Of a stretch of DNA of 37,860 nt, positions 30,998 through 37,860 are shown piece after piece; the stretch's first letter is position 1, and the number at the start of each line of letters is the position of its first letter. A model generated the notes under the pieces. It was not told the origin of the DNA, searched no databases, and saw nothing but the letters and a program-made list of their open reading frames with translations. The DNA lies in assembly GCA_016778085.1 (NCBI GenBank), contig JADHQF010000002.1:1-37860 (forward strand), given 5' to 3'. The stretch comes from Luminiphilus sp. (GTDB lineage Bacteria; Pseudomonadota; Gammaproteobacteria; Pseudomonadales; Halieaceae). Position numbers and translations under genes: made by a program.

Positions 30998-31645
30998 ATG
31001 AAATCACTGATTACAGCCGTACTTTGTGCAGCAGGCGGCTCTGCCGCCATGGCAGCCCCGGGCAGCCTTCAGCCTAGCAATGCCGATGCCAGCTTAAGGT
31101 CTGTGATTGAGCAATTAGGGGGAGGATCTGATACCAGCACCTCAGACCTGTCACAGCTATTAACGAGTTTGTTGGGGCTTTCTGGAGAGGGTTCGGCGGA
31201 TCTCGAGGCGTTGGTGGAGCAGCTGGCGGCGCTTGATTTTCAGGTGCTGGCCGACGAGATTGCCGCGCTACGCGATAGCTTGGGAATGTATCGCTACAGC
31301 TATGTGGGTGTGGCTGATGCGCTGGTCACGGAAGACGAGGGCGTGCCGGCTTTCTGGAATCTGTCAGACATGTGCCAGGCGAACTTTGGCGAAGGCGCCC
31401 GTTTGGCGCGGACCAGTGATGTTGCCTACCTTCTGGAGGGCGGTGATTTCCCACTGGCAGGGGTCGATCGGGCCATTTTTAAATCAAGCCTCCCTATTCC
31501 CTTTGGGGACGGCCTTTACGACACCTTGGTCAATGCAAAGGTCGATCTTGACGGCGTGGTGATTTACGACGGTGCCGCTGACCGCTTTGTCGCCACGGAT
31601 CCCACGCAGTCGGCAAATCCGGCCTGTAGTGCGAGAGGCGGGTGA
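30998..31645 (+). CDS. Secreted protein of unknown function
   Basis: 215 residues from ATG 30998 (MKSLITAVLCAAGGSAAMA signal), with CAGGAGA seven bases upstream. It has a Ser/Gly/Leu-rich N-terminal helical part, then a C-terminal module VPAFWNLSDMCQANFGEGARLARTSDVAYLLEGG and a final Cys pair region. The C-terminal module recalls secreted lectin-like domains that bind through MCQ-type loops, but I cannot name it. Probably periplasmic. Confidence 0.65.
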   Translation: MKSLITAVLCAAGGSAAMAAPGSLQPSNADASLRSVIEQLGGGSDTSTSDLSQLLTSLLGLSGEGSADLEALVEQLAALDFQVLADEIAALRDSLGMYRYSYVGVADALVTEDEGVPAFWNLSDMCQANFGEGARLARTSDVAYLLEGGDFPLAGVDRAIFKSSLPIPFGDGLYDTLVNAKVDLDGVVIYDGAADRFVATDPTQSANPACSARGG

Positions 31646-31716
31646 CAGCAGATCAAAGCCTGATTGGATTGGCCCTCATTTCTCACCTAGTATGGGTCGG
31701 GCATTGAGGGCCGACT

Positions 31717-32238
31717 TTGTTTATGAACTTGCGTTATCAACAGCAAGACTGCGACCTAACCCTCCGGGAAGGTGTCGCCGAATACCGCGCATATCTTGAT
31801 GCCATCGGCAGAAAGGCCATGGTCGATCGCCCAGATTCTCGTTTAATCCTTGAGCACGATGCGACGCATGTGATGTTTGGCATGGACACGTCGTTGGAGC
31901 AGGAGGCCGGTCTCGATACCTGGCTAATTTTTGGATGCCAATACCAGTGGCGATACCTGCGCGGTTATGGCCAGCTCCCCGAGATTAAGGCCTTGTACAA
32001 GGCGCTCATCAAGGAAAACGGCTGGTGGTTGTTTCCCAAGCTTTACTGGAAATGCCTGGGGTTAAAGTGGCGGATTATCAGGCGTACCCGACGCATGACC
32101 CATAAATGGCCCTTTCAGTTCCCCGAGGAATGGCTGGATCAGTCTGTGACCGCGTTGAGAGCGCAGCACGGCATCAGCATTCTGACGGAGGAGGAGCGCG
32201 CCACAGGTGACCTGCTGGAGTGGAGCGGACAGTACTGA
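31717..32238 (+). CDS. Coq4-like ubiquinone biosynthesis protein
   Basis: 173 residues; a TTG start at 31717 has GAGGG six bases upstream, or ATG 31723. The central HDATHVMFGMDTSLEQEA fits the Coq4 metal motif HDxxH(x)11E. Coq4 supports coenzyme Q head-group modification and is soluble or membrane-associated. The remainder (YQWRYLRGYGQLPEIKALYKALIKENGWWLF) is aromatic-rich. No other ubi/coq genes are near. The motif is a good match; the role is inferred. Confidence 0.72.
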   Translation: MFMNLRYQQQDCDLTLREGVAEYRAYLDAIGRKAMVDRPDSRLILEHDATHVMFGMDTSLEQEAGLDTWLIFGCQYQWRYLRGYGQLPEIKALYKALIKENGWWLFPKLYWKCLGLKWRIIRRTRRMTHKWPFQFPEEWLDQSVTALRAQHGISILTEEERATGDLLEWSGQY

Positions 32239-32399
32239 GCAATCGGCAGCGAGTCGCTCACCAGAGCGGCGTGAAGCTCGTCAGCGACATCGCGTTACCC
32301 CAATTGAAAAATAGGCTCGACAAGCATAGCGTAGGCACAGTCAAGCACAGCAAAGAATCACGACAAGCAAGCACAACAAAGAAAAGGGGGGAATTCAGC

Positions 32400-33287
32400 A
32401 TGTCGATCAGATCATTCATTGTTGCGGGCATTTTTTTCGCGCTAGCAGGGTGCCAAGCCGACTCGGGTAAACAGGATGCCGCGGTCATCGCGGCTGCGAA
32501 AGCGGGCTACGACGCCTTTGCAACGGGCGACATGGCAGCATGGGCGGCCACGCAGGCACCGGATGCACAATGGGAGATGCCCAAGGGTTTTCCCTATGGC
32601 GGCAATTACGTGGGTCCTAAGCAAGTGATCGATGAGGTCTTCATGCCCATCGGTGAGCTCTGGCCCGACTTCAAGGTCGAGCCCACGGCGTTCCATGCTG
32701 CGGGCAACGTGGTCTTTATCGAAACTAAAATGACGGCGGGTGGTGTCACCAGTGACTCCATTCATAAAGCGGTCATCGAGAATGGCAAGTACGCCGCGTT
32801 TCAAGTCTACGACGACGCCGGCTTCATGATGGCCCACTCCACCGCCGGCGCGAGCATCGGTAAGCAATATTTTGATAACGGCTCATCCAAGCCCTTGTTG
32901 CAAGGCAGTGGCGCAAACGGACAGGTCTGGATGGATTATATCGCCGCACATAACGCGAGGGATTTTGGGGCCATCGCCGCGATGAACACCGAGGATTTCC
33001 GGGGGATCGCAGCCCACGGTGAGGTCGTGGAGGGCAACGCCGCCCACACTGACTTTTTGCAAAACTGGGTCGCCACTGAGAATCCCCGTTGGCAGGTGTG
33101 GTGGGTCATTGCCAATGACGGAGAGAACGCCGACGGCGTCATGGAGGAATGGCTGGCCACCGGCAACGTGGTCACGACCACCGGGCCTGACGGCACCGAG
33201 CGCAGGGCCTACGAGACAATCGATGTGTTGCTCGAGAACGGCAAAGTCAAAATGCTTAATGTGGCCTCTCAAACCATGCCTGAATAG
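32400..33287 (+). CDS. Lipoprotein with two NTF2/SnoaL-like domains
   Basis: 295 residues from ATG 32400 with GGGGGGA upstream; the track start at 32220 adds 60 residues before the signal. MSIRSFIVAGIFFALAGC is a lipoprotein signal. The mature part has a first domain (AAKAGYDAFATGDMAAWAATQAPDAQWEMPKGFPYGGNYVG) and a second (VWMDYIAAHNARDFGAIAAMNTEDFRGIAAHG...). Both have the SnoaL/polyketide-cyclase-like layout, so this is an internal duplication. Expected location: periplasmic face of the membrane. Substrate unknown. Confidence 0.78.
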   Translation: MSIRSFIVAGIFFALAGCQADSGKQDAAVIAAAKAGYDAFATGDMAAWAATQAPDAQWEMPKGFPYGGNYVGPKQVIDEVFMPIGELWPDFKVEPTAFHAAGNVVFIETKMTAGGVTSDSIHKAVIENGKYAAFQVYDDAGFMMAHSTAGASIGKQYFDNGSSKPLLQGSGANGQVWMDYIAAHNARDFGAIAAMNTEDFRGIAAHGEVVEGNAAHTDFLQNWVATENPRWQVWWVIANDGENADGVMEEWLATGNVVTTTGPDGTERRAYETIDVLLENGKVKMLNVASQTMPE

Positions 33288-33336
33288 CGGCTAGCGGCTT
33301 GACCTCAAGCACCACTGACGTACATTGACAGGCGTC

Positions 33337-33353
33337 CCCGCCGAATAGGCGGG
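33337..33353 (+). other. GC-rich stem-loop before the rhodanese gene
   Basis: CCCGCC-gaata-GGCGGG is a perfect 6-bp stem, 19 bases before the ribosome site of the rhodanese gene and about 50 bases after the stop of the lipoprotein gene. No U-tract follows, so it may be an mRNA-end or leader hairpin rather than an intrinsic terminator. Confidence 0.4.
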
Positions 33354-33384
33354 CCGCTAATAAGCATAACAAGGAGGTGAATCC

Positions 33385-33966
33385 ATGATCACCGTACTCA
33401 AGAAATCAGGGCTGCTCTGCGTGATGTTGCTGACGGCTTTTACGCAATCGGTTGTAGCGGAAGATCTTCGTATCATTGGCGAGGATAAAAGCTTTGTCGC
33501 GACCCTGCCTTCCGGTGAGACCATCACCATTACCCGTCAGATGACGGATTGCGCCAAGAACAAAGGCTGGTTGCAGCCGCTGGTCCCCGAGCCGGGCATC
33601 GTGCCGGTGACAGAAATAGAAGTGTTGAACGCCATCAGCGATCCCGACACGATCCTGGTCGATATGCGCACCGAGGAATGGTTCCTCGACGCTACGATTC
33701 CCGGTTCCGTCAACATTCCCTATACCGAAGTGGCCATGCGTATGGACGAGCTTGGGTGTAGCAAGAGTGACGCGGGTTGGGACTGCAGCAACGCCTCGAA
33801 CGTGGTTGGCTTTTGTAATGGCCCGGTCTGCCCTCAGAGTCCCACCGCAATGAAGGCGATGATTCGCGATGGCTTCCCCGCTGAGAAAATCCACTACTAT
33901 CGTGGAGGAATGCTCGACTGGGACGCGCTGGGGCTGACCACTGTGGAGGGCGACTTCGCTTTCTGA
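33385..33966 (+). CDS. Exported rhodanese-like protein
   Basis: 193 residues behind a near-consensus ribosome site AAGGAGGTGA. Signal peptide LLCVMLLTAFTQSVVAE. The rhodanese domain has VDMRTEEWFLDATIPGSVNIPYTE (the D and substrate-strand region) and the active loop GFCNGPVCPQSP, with catalytic Cys144 in CNGPVC. It would transfer sulfane sulfur, or act in redox handling of thiols, in the periplasm. Cys125, Cys134 and Cys149 could form disulfides. It precedes a symporter gene by 78 bases. Confidence 0.87.
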   Translation: MITVLKKSGLLCVMLLTAFTQSVVAEDLRIIGEDKSFVATLPSGETITITRQMTDCAKNKGWLQPLVPEPGIVPVTEIEVLNAISDPDTILVDMRTEEWFLDATIPGSVNIPYTEVAMRMDELGCSKSDAGWDCSNASNVVGFCNGPVCPQSPTAMKAMIRDGFPAEKIHYYRGGMLDWDALGLTTVEGDFAF

Positions 33967-34044
33967 TTGAACCTGCCGCGCTCCGGTCATTGATGAACCC
34001 CGGGGGTTGCTACTCAGCGCCGCCCGGATGACCGGGAGAGCGGT

Positions 34045-35655
34045 TTGCTAGCTACGTTAGATTGGTGGGTGATCGGGACCTATCTGCTTCTGTTGCTCGC
34101 ACTCGGCGGGTTTCTCTCGAGGCGCCAGCAGTCAGGTGCGGATTATTTCGTAGCTGGCCGCAGCGAGCGGCCTTTCAGTATCGCGCTGTCAGTGCTCGCC
34201 ACCCAATGTTCTACTAACAGTATTCTCGGTGCCCCAGCCTTTGTTGCCTTCGCAGCCGGAGGGGGGCTGGTTTGGTTGCAGTATGAGCTGGCGGTCCCGC
34301 TGGCAATGATCTTCACCATGATATTTGTGATCCCGATGTTCCAGCGGCTTCAGCTGGTGTCGGTCTATGAATATCTGGAGCGACGCTTTGATCTGAAAAC
34401 CCGACTGTTGTTGAGTGGCGTGTTTCAGGTACTGAGATTACTGGCGGCGGCCGTCACGATTTATGGCGTCTCGGCGATGATTGATCTCATCACCGGTATC
34501 GGTTTTTTGGCTTCTGTGCTGATATTCGGCGCTTTTACGGTGCTGTATGACGTGCTTGGGGGCATCCGGGCGGTGATCTGGAGCGACGTATTGCAAATGT
34601 CGGTGCTGGTGAGTGTGCTGGGGTACCTGCTCTGGCTGCTCACAGGGGATGCTGGTGGCCTCAATGCCATGTTGGGTAGTGTCTCGGGAGACAGGCTGGC
34701 GGCGCTGGACTTTGGTCATCACGGTCTGGGAGACGGTCACGACTTCGCCTTCTGGCCAATGCTGATCGGGGGCTTTTTTCTCTACGTCTCCTATTACGGC
34801 TGTGATCAAAGTCAGGTGCAGAGGCAACTGTGCGCGAAAAACCAAAGAGATGGTCAGACGATCCTGCTGCTGAATGGTTTGCTGCGCTTTCCGCTGGTGC
34901 TGCTCTACTGCCTGATAGGGGTTGGTATAGCGGTCTACGCGGATACCCATACCGAATTTGTGACCTTGCTGCCTGACACTGACGGCCAGCCCAACTACAA
35001 CATGGCCTTGCCGCTGCTGTTCCTTATGGAGCTGCCCGAAGGCTTAAAGGGGATAGCCATCGTGGGGGTACTGGCAGCCGCGATGTCGTCGCTGGATTCG
35101 GTGATCAACAGCCTGTCCGCGGTGACAATGGAGGATTTCATCAAGCGCTGCGGCTGGGTCTCGATGGGCTCGGACCGTGTGGAGATACTGTGGAGCAAGG
35201 CGCTCACGGGGGTGTGGGGCGTGTTGGCTATCGTGCTCGCTTTTTGGGTTGATGATATTGCCAGTACGGTATTGGTGGCGGTCAATAAATTGGGGTCTTT
35301 GATCAACGGGCCCCTGCTGGCGGTTTTTGTGATGGGCTTGCTGACCCACAGGGTAACAGGGCGGGGCGCGAGGATCGGCTTTGCAGCAGGATTTATCAGT
35401 AATCTTTTACTGTGGTTGGGTGCGCCAGGGGTGTCCTGGCTGTGGTGGAACGTCAGCGGGTTTTTGATCGCGGTCGCTATCGGAGTGCTCAGCAGTCGGC
35501 GCGAAGCGGAGTGGGTCGCCGCCTCCGATACTATCTGGACGCCAGCATTTTTCATTGGTCAGGGCTTTGAGCGGACCTGGCTGCTGGGTTACCTCACGCT
35601 CGCGGGTGGGACGTGCGGATTTTTGCTGGTGTTGGCTGTGTTTGGCCTGCGGTGA
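34045..35655 (+). CDS. Sodium:solute symporter (SSS/SLC5 family)
   Basis: 536 residues; the start codon is TTG (MLATLDWWVIGTYLLLLLALGGFLSRRQQS) with GGGAGAG five bases upstream. About 13 transmembrane segments. Family signs: GADYFVAGRSERPFSIALSVLATQCSTNSILGAPAFV (TM1-TM2 region), YDVLGGIRAVIWSDVLQM, YVSYYGCDQSQVQRQLCAKN and AIVGVLAAAMSSLDSVINSLSAVTMEDF. It imports an organic solute with Na+. The substrate cannot be read; the adjacent rhodanese might hint at a sulfur compound, but weakly. Confidence 0.9.
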   Translation: MLATLDWWVIGTYLLLLLALGGFLSRRQQSGADYFVAGRSERPFSIALSVLATQCSTNSILGAPAFVAFAAGGGLVWLQYELAVPLAMIFTMIFVIPMFQRLQLVSVYEYLERRFDLKTRLLLSGVFQVLRLLAAAVTIYGVSAMIDLITGIGFLASVLIFGAFTVLYDVLGGIRAVIWSDVLQMSVLVSVLGYLLWLLTGDAGGLNAMLGSVSGDRLAALDFGHHGLGDGHDFAFWPMLIGGFFLYVSYYGCDQSQVQRQLCAKNQRDGQTILLLNGLLRFPLVLLYCLIGVGIAVYADTHTEFVTLLPDTDGQPNYNMALPLLFLMELPEGLKGIAIVGVLAAAMSSLDSVINSLSAVTMEDFIKRCGWVSMGSDRVEILWSKALTGVWGVLAIVLAFWVDDIASTVLVAVNKLGSLINGPLLAVFVMGLLTHRVTGRGARIGFAAGFISNLLLWLGAPGVSWLWWNVSGFLIAVAIGVLSSRREAEWVAASDTIWTPAFFIGQGFERTWLLGYLTLAGGTCGFLLVLAVFGLR

Positions 35656-35679
35656 CGGTTCGCCGCGGCAGAGAGGAAA

Positions 35680-35707
35680 AAGGGCCAGAGCGCAGGCTCT
35701 GACCCTT
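35680..35707 (-). terminator. Rho-independent terminator of the gene at 35716
   Basis: On the minus strand AAGGGTCAGAGC-ctgc-GCTCTGGCCCTT forms a 12-bp stem with one mismatch, followed by TTTTCC. It lies eight bases after the stop of the secreted-protein gene; no U-tract exists in the other direction. Confidence 0.85.
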
Positions 35708-35715
35708 GCGCTATG

Positions 35716-36456
35716 TTAGCCGCCCATGTTGCCAAAGACCGCCATATCGACTGTCACGATATTTTGCTCAATGGTTCGGATGCCGTCGACTTCCTTAACA
35801 AACTTCTGGAAGTCCTTGTCTGCGCGATTGGCAGCCATCTGCGCCATGACTGCTCCAACACTCTTGCCGGTTACTGAGACAACATGCGTAGTATCGCCGA
35901 CTCCACCCGCTGGCATGGCAAATAGCATGGTGTCTGTTTCACCAATATCAGTACTGCCCATCATCTTTTGGAAAGCTGAGGCGTATTTTGCAGGGTCTGA
36001 AACTGAAGCAAAGACGTAGAGGCTTGCCGTGCCTGGACCAAATCCGATCTGGTTTTTCATCGAACCGAGGCCGGTGGATTCGAACATTGAAGAGGTCACC
36101 ACTTCCACAGCGCCGCTTACCTCACGCTGAAAGGTTGCAGCATCCTCTGATTGAGCGTTGATAGCGAATGCGGCATCCATTGCCTCGTAGGACGGATACA
36201 CAACAGAAACAATGTGAGAAATAGGGCTTTCTCCTCCAGCGACGACCTGCCTCAAAATGGCAACGCCAGGATTTTGCTCGCCCGTGGGTGAGCTCCAGTA
36301 TTTGCCCATAGCCGCAGCAAATGCTGCAGGGTCAGAGACATCCAGCCCATAAACCATACCTACGGGTGCAGACGGTGCCGCGTGATCGTCGGCGTGGGCG
36401 AATGTGGCGCCGAGGGCCAGCGCCATAGATGCCAAGATGCTGATTAATGTTTTCAT
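35716..36456 (-). CDS. Secreted protein with duplicated alpha/beta-barrel-like domain
   Basis: 246 residues; signal MKTLISILASMALALGATFAHA, GGGGAAC upstream of the ATG. Two similar halves of about 105 residues: LDVSDPAAFAAAM...SHIVSVVYPSYEAMDAAFA and ASVSDPAKYASAFQKM...THVVSVTGKSVGAVMAQMA. This is an internal duplication of a ferredoxin-like (dimeric alpha/beta barrel-like) unit. No conserved cysteines. It ends at its own terminator and is preceded by another on the upstream side. I do not recognise a function; ligand binding in the periplasm is plausible. Confidence 0.75.
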   Translation of the reverse strand: MKTLISILASMALALGATFAHADDHAAPSAPVGMVYGLDVSDPAAFAAAMGKYWSSPTGEQNPGVAILRQVVAGGESPISHIVSVVYPSYEAMDAAFAINAQSEDAATFQREVSGAVEVVTSSMFESTGLGSMKNQIGFGPGTASLYVFASVSDPAKYASAFQKMMGSTDIGETDTMLFAMPAGGVGDTTHVVSVTGKSVGAVMAQMAANRADKDFQKFVKEVDGIRTIEQNIVTVDMAVFGNMGG

Positions 36457-36490
36457 AATGTTCCCCTTTATTATGTGGATGAAAAGTTGC

Positions 36491-36524
36491 TCAAAAATAA
36501 GGGCCGCTTTGTGCGACAGCGGCC
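36491..36524 (-). terminator. Rho-independent terminator of the gene at 36540
   Basis: On the minus strand GGCCGC-tgtcgcacaaa-GCGGCC is a perfect 6-bp stem followed by CTTATTTTTG. It separates the gene at 36540-37325 from the one at 35716-36456. Confidence 0.75.
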
Positions 36525-36539
36525 AGCAGGTGTTTTTTT

Positions 36540-37325
36540 TCAGGGTCTGTTCATCACCTGGGATAGATATACTCGGCTGGAGTCACAGGCCACAATGTCA
36601 CCGTAGAGAGCATTCCAGGCACTGCCCAGCCCTTCATTCCACGACATGTTGGTGAAGTCGGCGTAGGCAGACAGCGTCGGATAACCCCTGATCCATTTGA
36701 AGCTGATGGCGTTCTCAAGACCAGCAGGCGCCCCGGCGCGCGGCCACAGTTGTACTTCGCCAAGGTCGGCACCGGTGAGTCCTCGCGCAGACATCTCTTC
36801 GGCGAAGGCGATATTGGCCACTAGCAGATCCGCATCACCCTTGCCCTCTTTATAAAAGCAGTCAGAAAACTCGGTGACGTGATTGCCCAGCGTCCAGTCT
36901 TCCGCGGGAAAGACGTCCCAGGCGCCCCACTCGCTGTGCGAGCACTGCTCAAGGAATTTATTCGCTTCGACAAACAGTTCGGCGCCGTGCTCCGCGCGCT
37001 TGTCCATGTCAGCGCCGTAGTCGGCGTAGTTCTCCCAATAACCCAGCCACGTAAACTCGGTTGGGTATTGCCCATCGGAGAACTCAGGCCACATTAGTTG
37101 GCCAACGTGGTTTTGAAATGCATCGTGCTCTTCGCCCCAGGCGTTGACCAGCGCAGCATGCTTCATAGACATCTCGTAGCCATTGACGCCGTCCTTGAAG
37201 CTGCAGCCGTAAATTTCGACCGGGTTACCCATGCTCCACTCAGGGTTGCCGGTAGCGTGGTTGTCAGCGAGTGCCAGTGGCGCGGCGATAATGCAAGCCA
37301 CACTAACTAAAGATGGAATGTTCAT
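36540..37325 (-). CDS. Secreted protein with a repeated two-cysteine domain
   Basis: 261 residues from ATG 37325, which has GAGGAGAG upstream and gives the signal MNIPSLVSVACIIAAPLALADNHA; the track start at 37499 is not credible. Two repeats of about 105 residues each carry a Cys near the start and one near the end (GCSFKDG...LEQCSHSE; DCFYKEG...VACDSS). Both contain P-rich and aromatic segments (LMWPEFSDGQYPTEFTWLGYW; LWPRAGAPAGLENAISFKWIRGYP). The adjacent partial gene has the same domain. Family not recognised. Confidence 0.75.
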   Translation of the reverse strand: MNIPSLVSVACIIAAPLALADNHATGNPEWSMGNPVEIYGCSFKDGVNGYEMSMKHAALVNAWGEEHDAFQNHVGQLMWPEFSDGQYPTEFTWLGYWENYADYGADMDKRAEHGAELFVEANKFLEQCSHSEWGAWDVFPAEDWTLGNHVTEFSDCFYKEGKGDADLLVANIAFAEEMSARGLTGADLGEVQLWPRAGAPAGLENAISFKWIRGYPTLSAYADFTNMSWNEGLGSAWNALYGDIVACDSSRVYLSQVMNRP

Positions 37326-37407
37326 AGATATCTCTCCTCGTGAGAAACCGGGGGGCGCCGCGCCCACAGTGAGTAGGGCGACGTCCCTCGACAGGTGGTT
37401 AGTGAAA

Positions 37408-37860
37408 TCAGGGACGGTGCAGCACCGTCTCGATGTTGAGTTGCTCGCCGGTGCAGTCCGCGTAGTTTTGGTAGTACTCACGCAGGCCTCTCCAGCCACC
37501 TTGTGCTTCCATGGCCCGTCTGCCCATGAAGGATTCCAGATCAGGATAGATGGCTAAATGGGCAAAATCCCCCGGGGCGTCAGCGGCGCCGGTGTGAGGG
37601 AACATGAGTGCCCAGCCGATCAAACCACTGGGATCCTCACTGATCTCTGCCACGTATTCGGCGTGCTTCTGCGACAGTTGCTCAAATCCGACCTTGGCCG
37701 TGCACCAGTTCCAGGCAACGTAGCGCTCATCGTCGTTCTCCAGCGCTTCGGTATCGGCATACAGCACCTGGCCGTGCGCCTGCTTCACATGACAGACCGC
37801 CAGAGACTGCCAGCGCTCGTTCAGCGCCATGCCGTCCTCCGAGGTCAGCCACAGATCCCA
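37408..37860 (-). CDS. Paralogous two-cysteine-domain protein, N-terminus outside the window
   Basis: The frame stays open to the window end (WDLWLTSEDG precedes the track Met at 37830), so the track start is not reliable and the gene is 5'-partial here. The visible part has one copy of the domain found twice in the neighbour: NWCTAKVGFEQLSQKH...LMFPHTGAADAPGDFAHLAIYPDLESF...YADCTGEQLN...VLHRP, parallel to the neighbour's end VACDSS...VMNRP. This supports a tandem gene duplication. Function unknown. Confidence 0.7.
   Translation of the reverse strand, partial: WDLWLTSEDGMALNERWQSLAVCHVKQAHGQVLYADTEALENDDERYVAWNWCTAKVGFEQLSQKHAEYVAEISEDPSGLIGWALMFPHTGAADAPGDFAHLAIYPDLESFMGRRAMEAQGGWRGLREYYQNYADCTGEQLNIETVLHRP

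Overview
The window looks like chromosomal DNA of a GC-rich, probably marine gammaproteobacterium. The pointers are the LemA/M48 pair, a RibB with a degenerate GTP-cyclohydrolase-like tail, QueD, bacterial tRNA-Val and tRNA-Asp behind a near-perfect sigma70 promoter, many Sec or lipoprotein signals and a Coq4-like protein. A Halieaceae/OM60-type organism is my best guess, inferred from gene style only. There are no phage, transposase, integrase or CRISPR genes.

Layout. (1) 1-1107: the C-terminally cut end of a lipoprotein gene, a small secreted protein and a strong bidirectional terminator. (2) 1155-10031, all minus: a nine-gene catabolic operon, read in the order SnoaL-like protein, acyl-CoA synthetase, split two-subunit MaoC hydratase, thiolase-fold protein, DUF35 protein, Rieske oxygenase, FAD amine-oxidase-like protein and aldehyde dehydrogenase. 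A perfect 17-bp inverted repeat lies just upstream. The central four genes have the composition of a side-chain hydratase plus Ltp2/DUF35 retro-aldolase, which would shorten a branched or cyclic acyl-CoA by hydration and C-C cleavage. (3) 10202-12720: LemA and an M48 membrane protease. (4) 12958-15192: an S41 lipoprotein protease and a nitroreductase. (5) 15189-15307: seven 17-bp tandem repeats holding the stop codons of two convergent genes. (6) 15304-18703, minus: AraC/GlxA regulator, thiolase, RibB-like protein. (7) 18787-23181, plus: a large beta-ketoacyl synthase, a YdjA-like nitroreductase, a parvulin-like protein and a HupE/UreJ-like membrane protein. (8) 23182-25588: an unknown lipoprotein, an alpha/beta hydrolase, a non-coding AT-rich stretch with DnaA-box-like sites and a palindrome, and queD. 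(9) 25690-25945: two tRNA genes. (10) 25946-29500: small genes and sparse coding, including at least three conserved-looking small genes absent from the ORF track. (11) 29501-37860: mostly exported proteins (PTP-like phosphatase, NTF2-like lipoprotein, rhodanese, alpha/beta-barrel-like secreted proteins), a Coq4-like protein and a sodium:solute symporter.

The strongest candidate for an undescribed system is the 1155-10031 operon. It joins an acyl-CoA hydratase/retro-aldolase module to a Rieske oxygenase that has Glu at the bridging position and to a D-amino-acid-oxidase-like flavoprotein. A second candidate is a family of secreted proteins at 36540-37860 built from a repeated domain with two conserved cysteines. 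Function calls rest on motif recognition from reading the sequence; no database search was possible.
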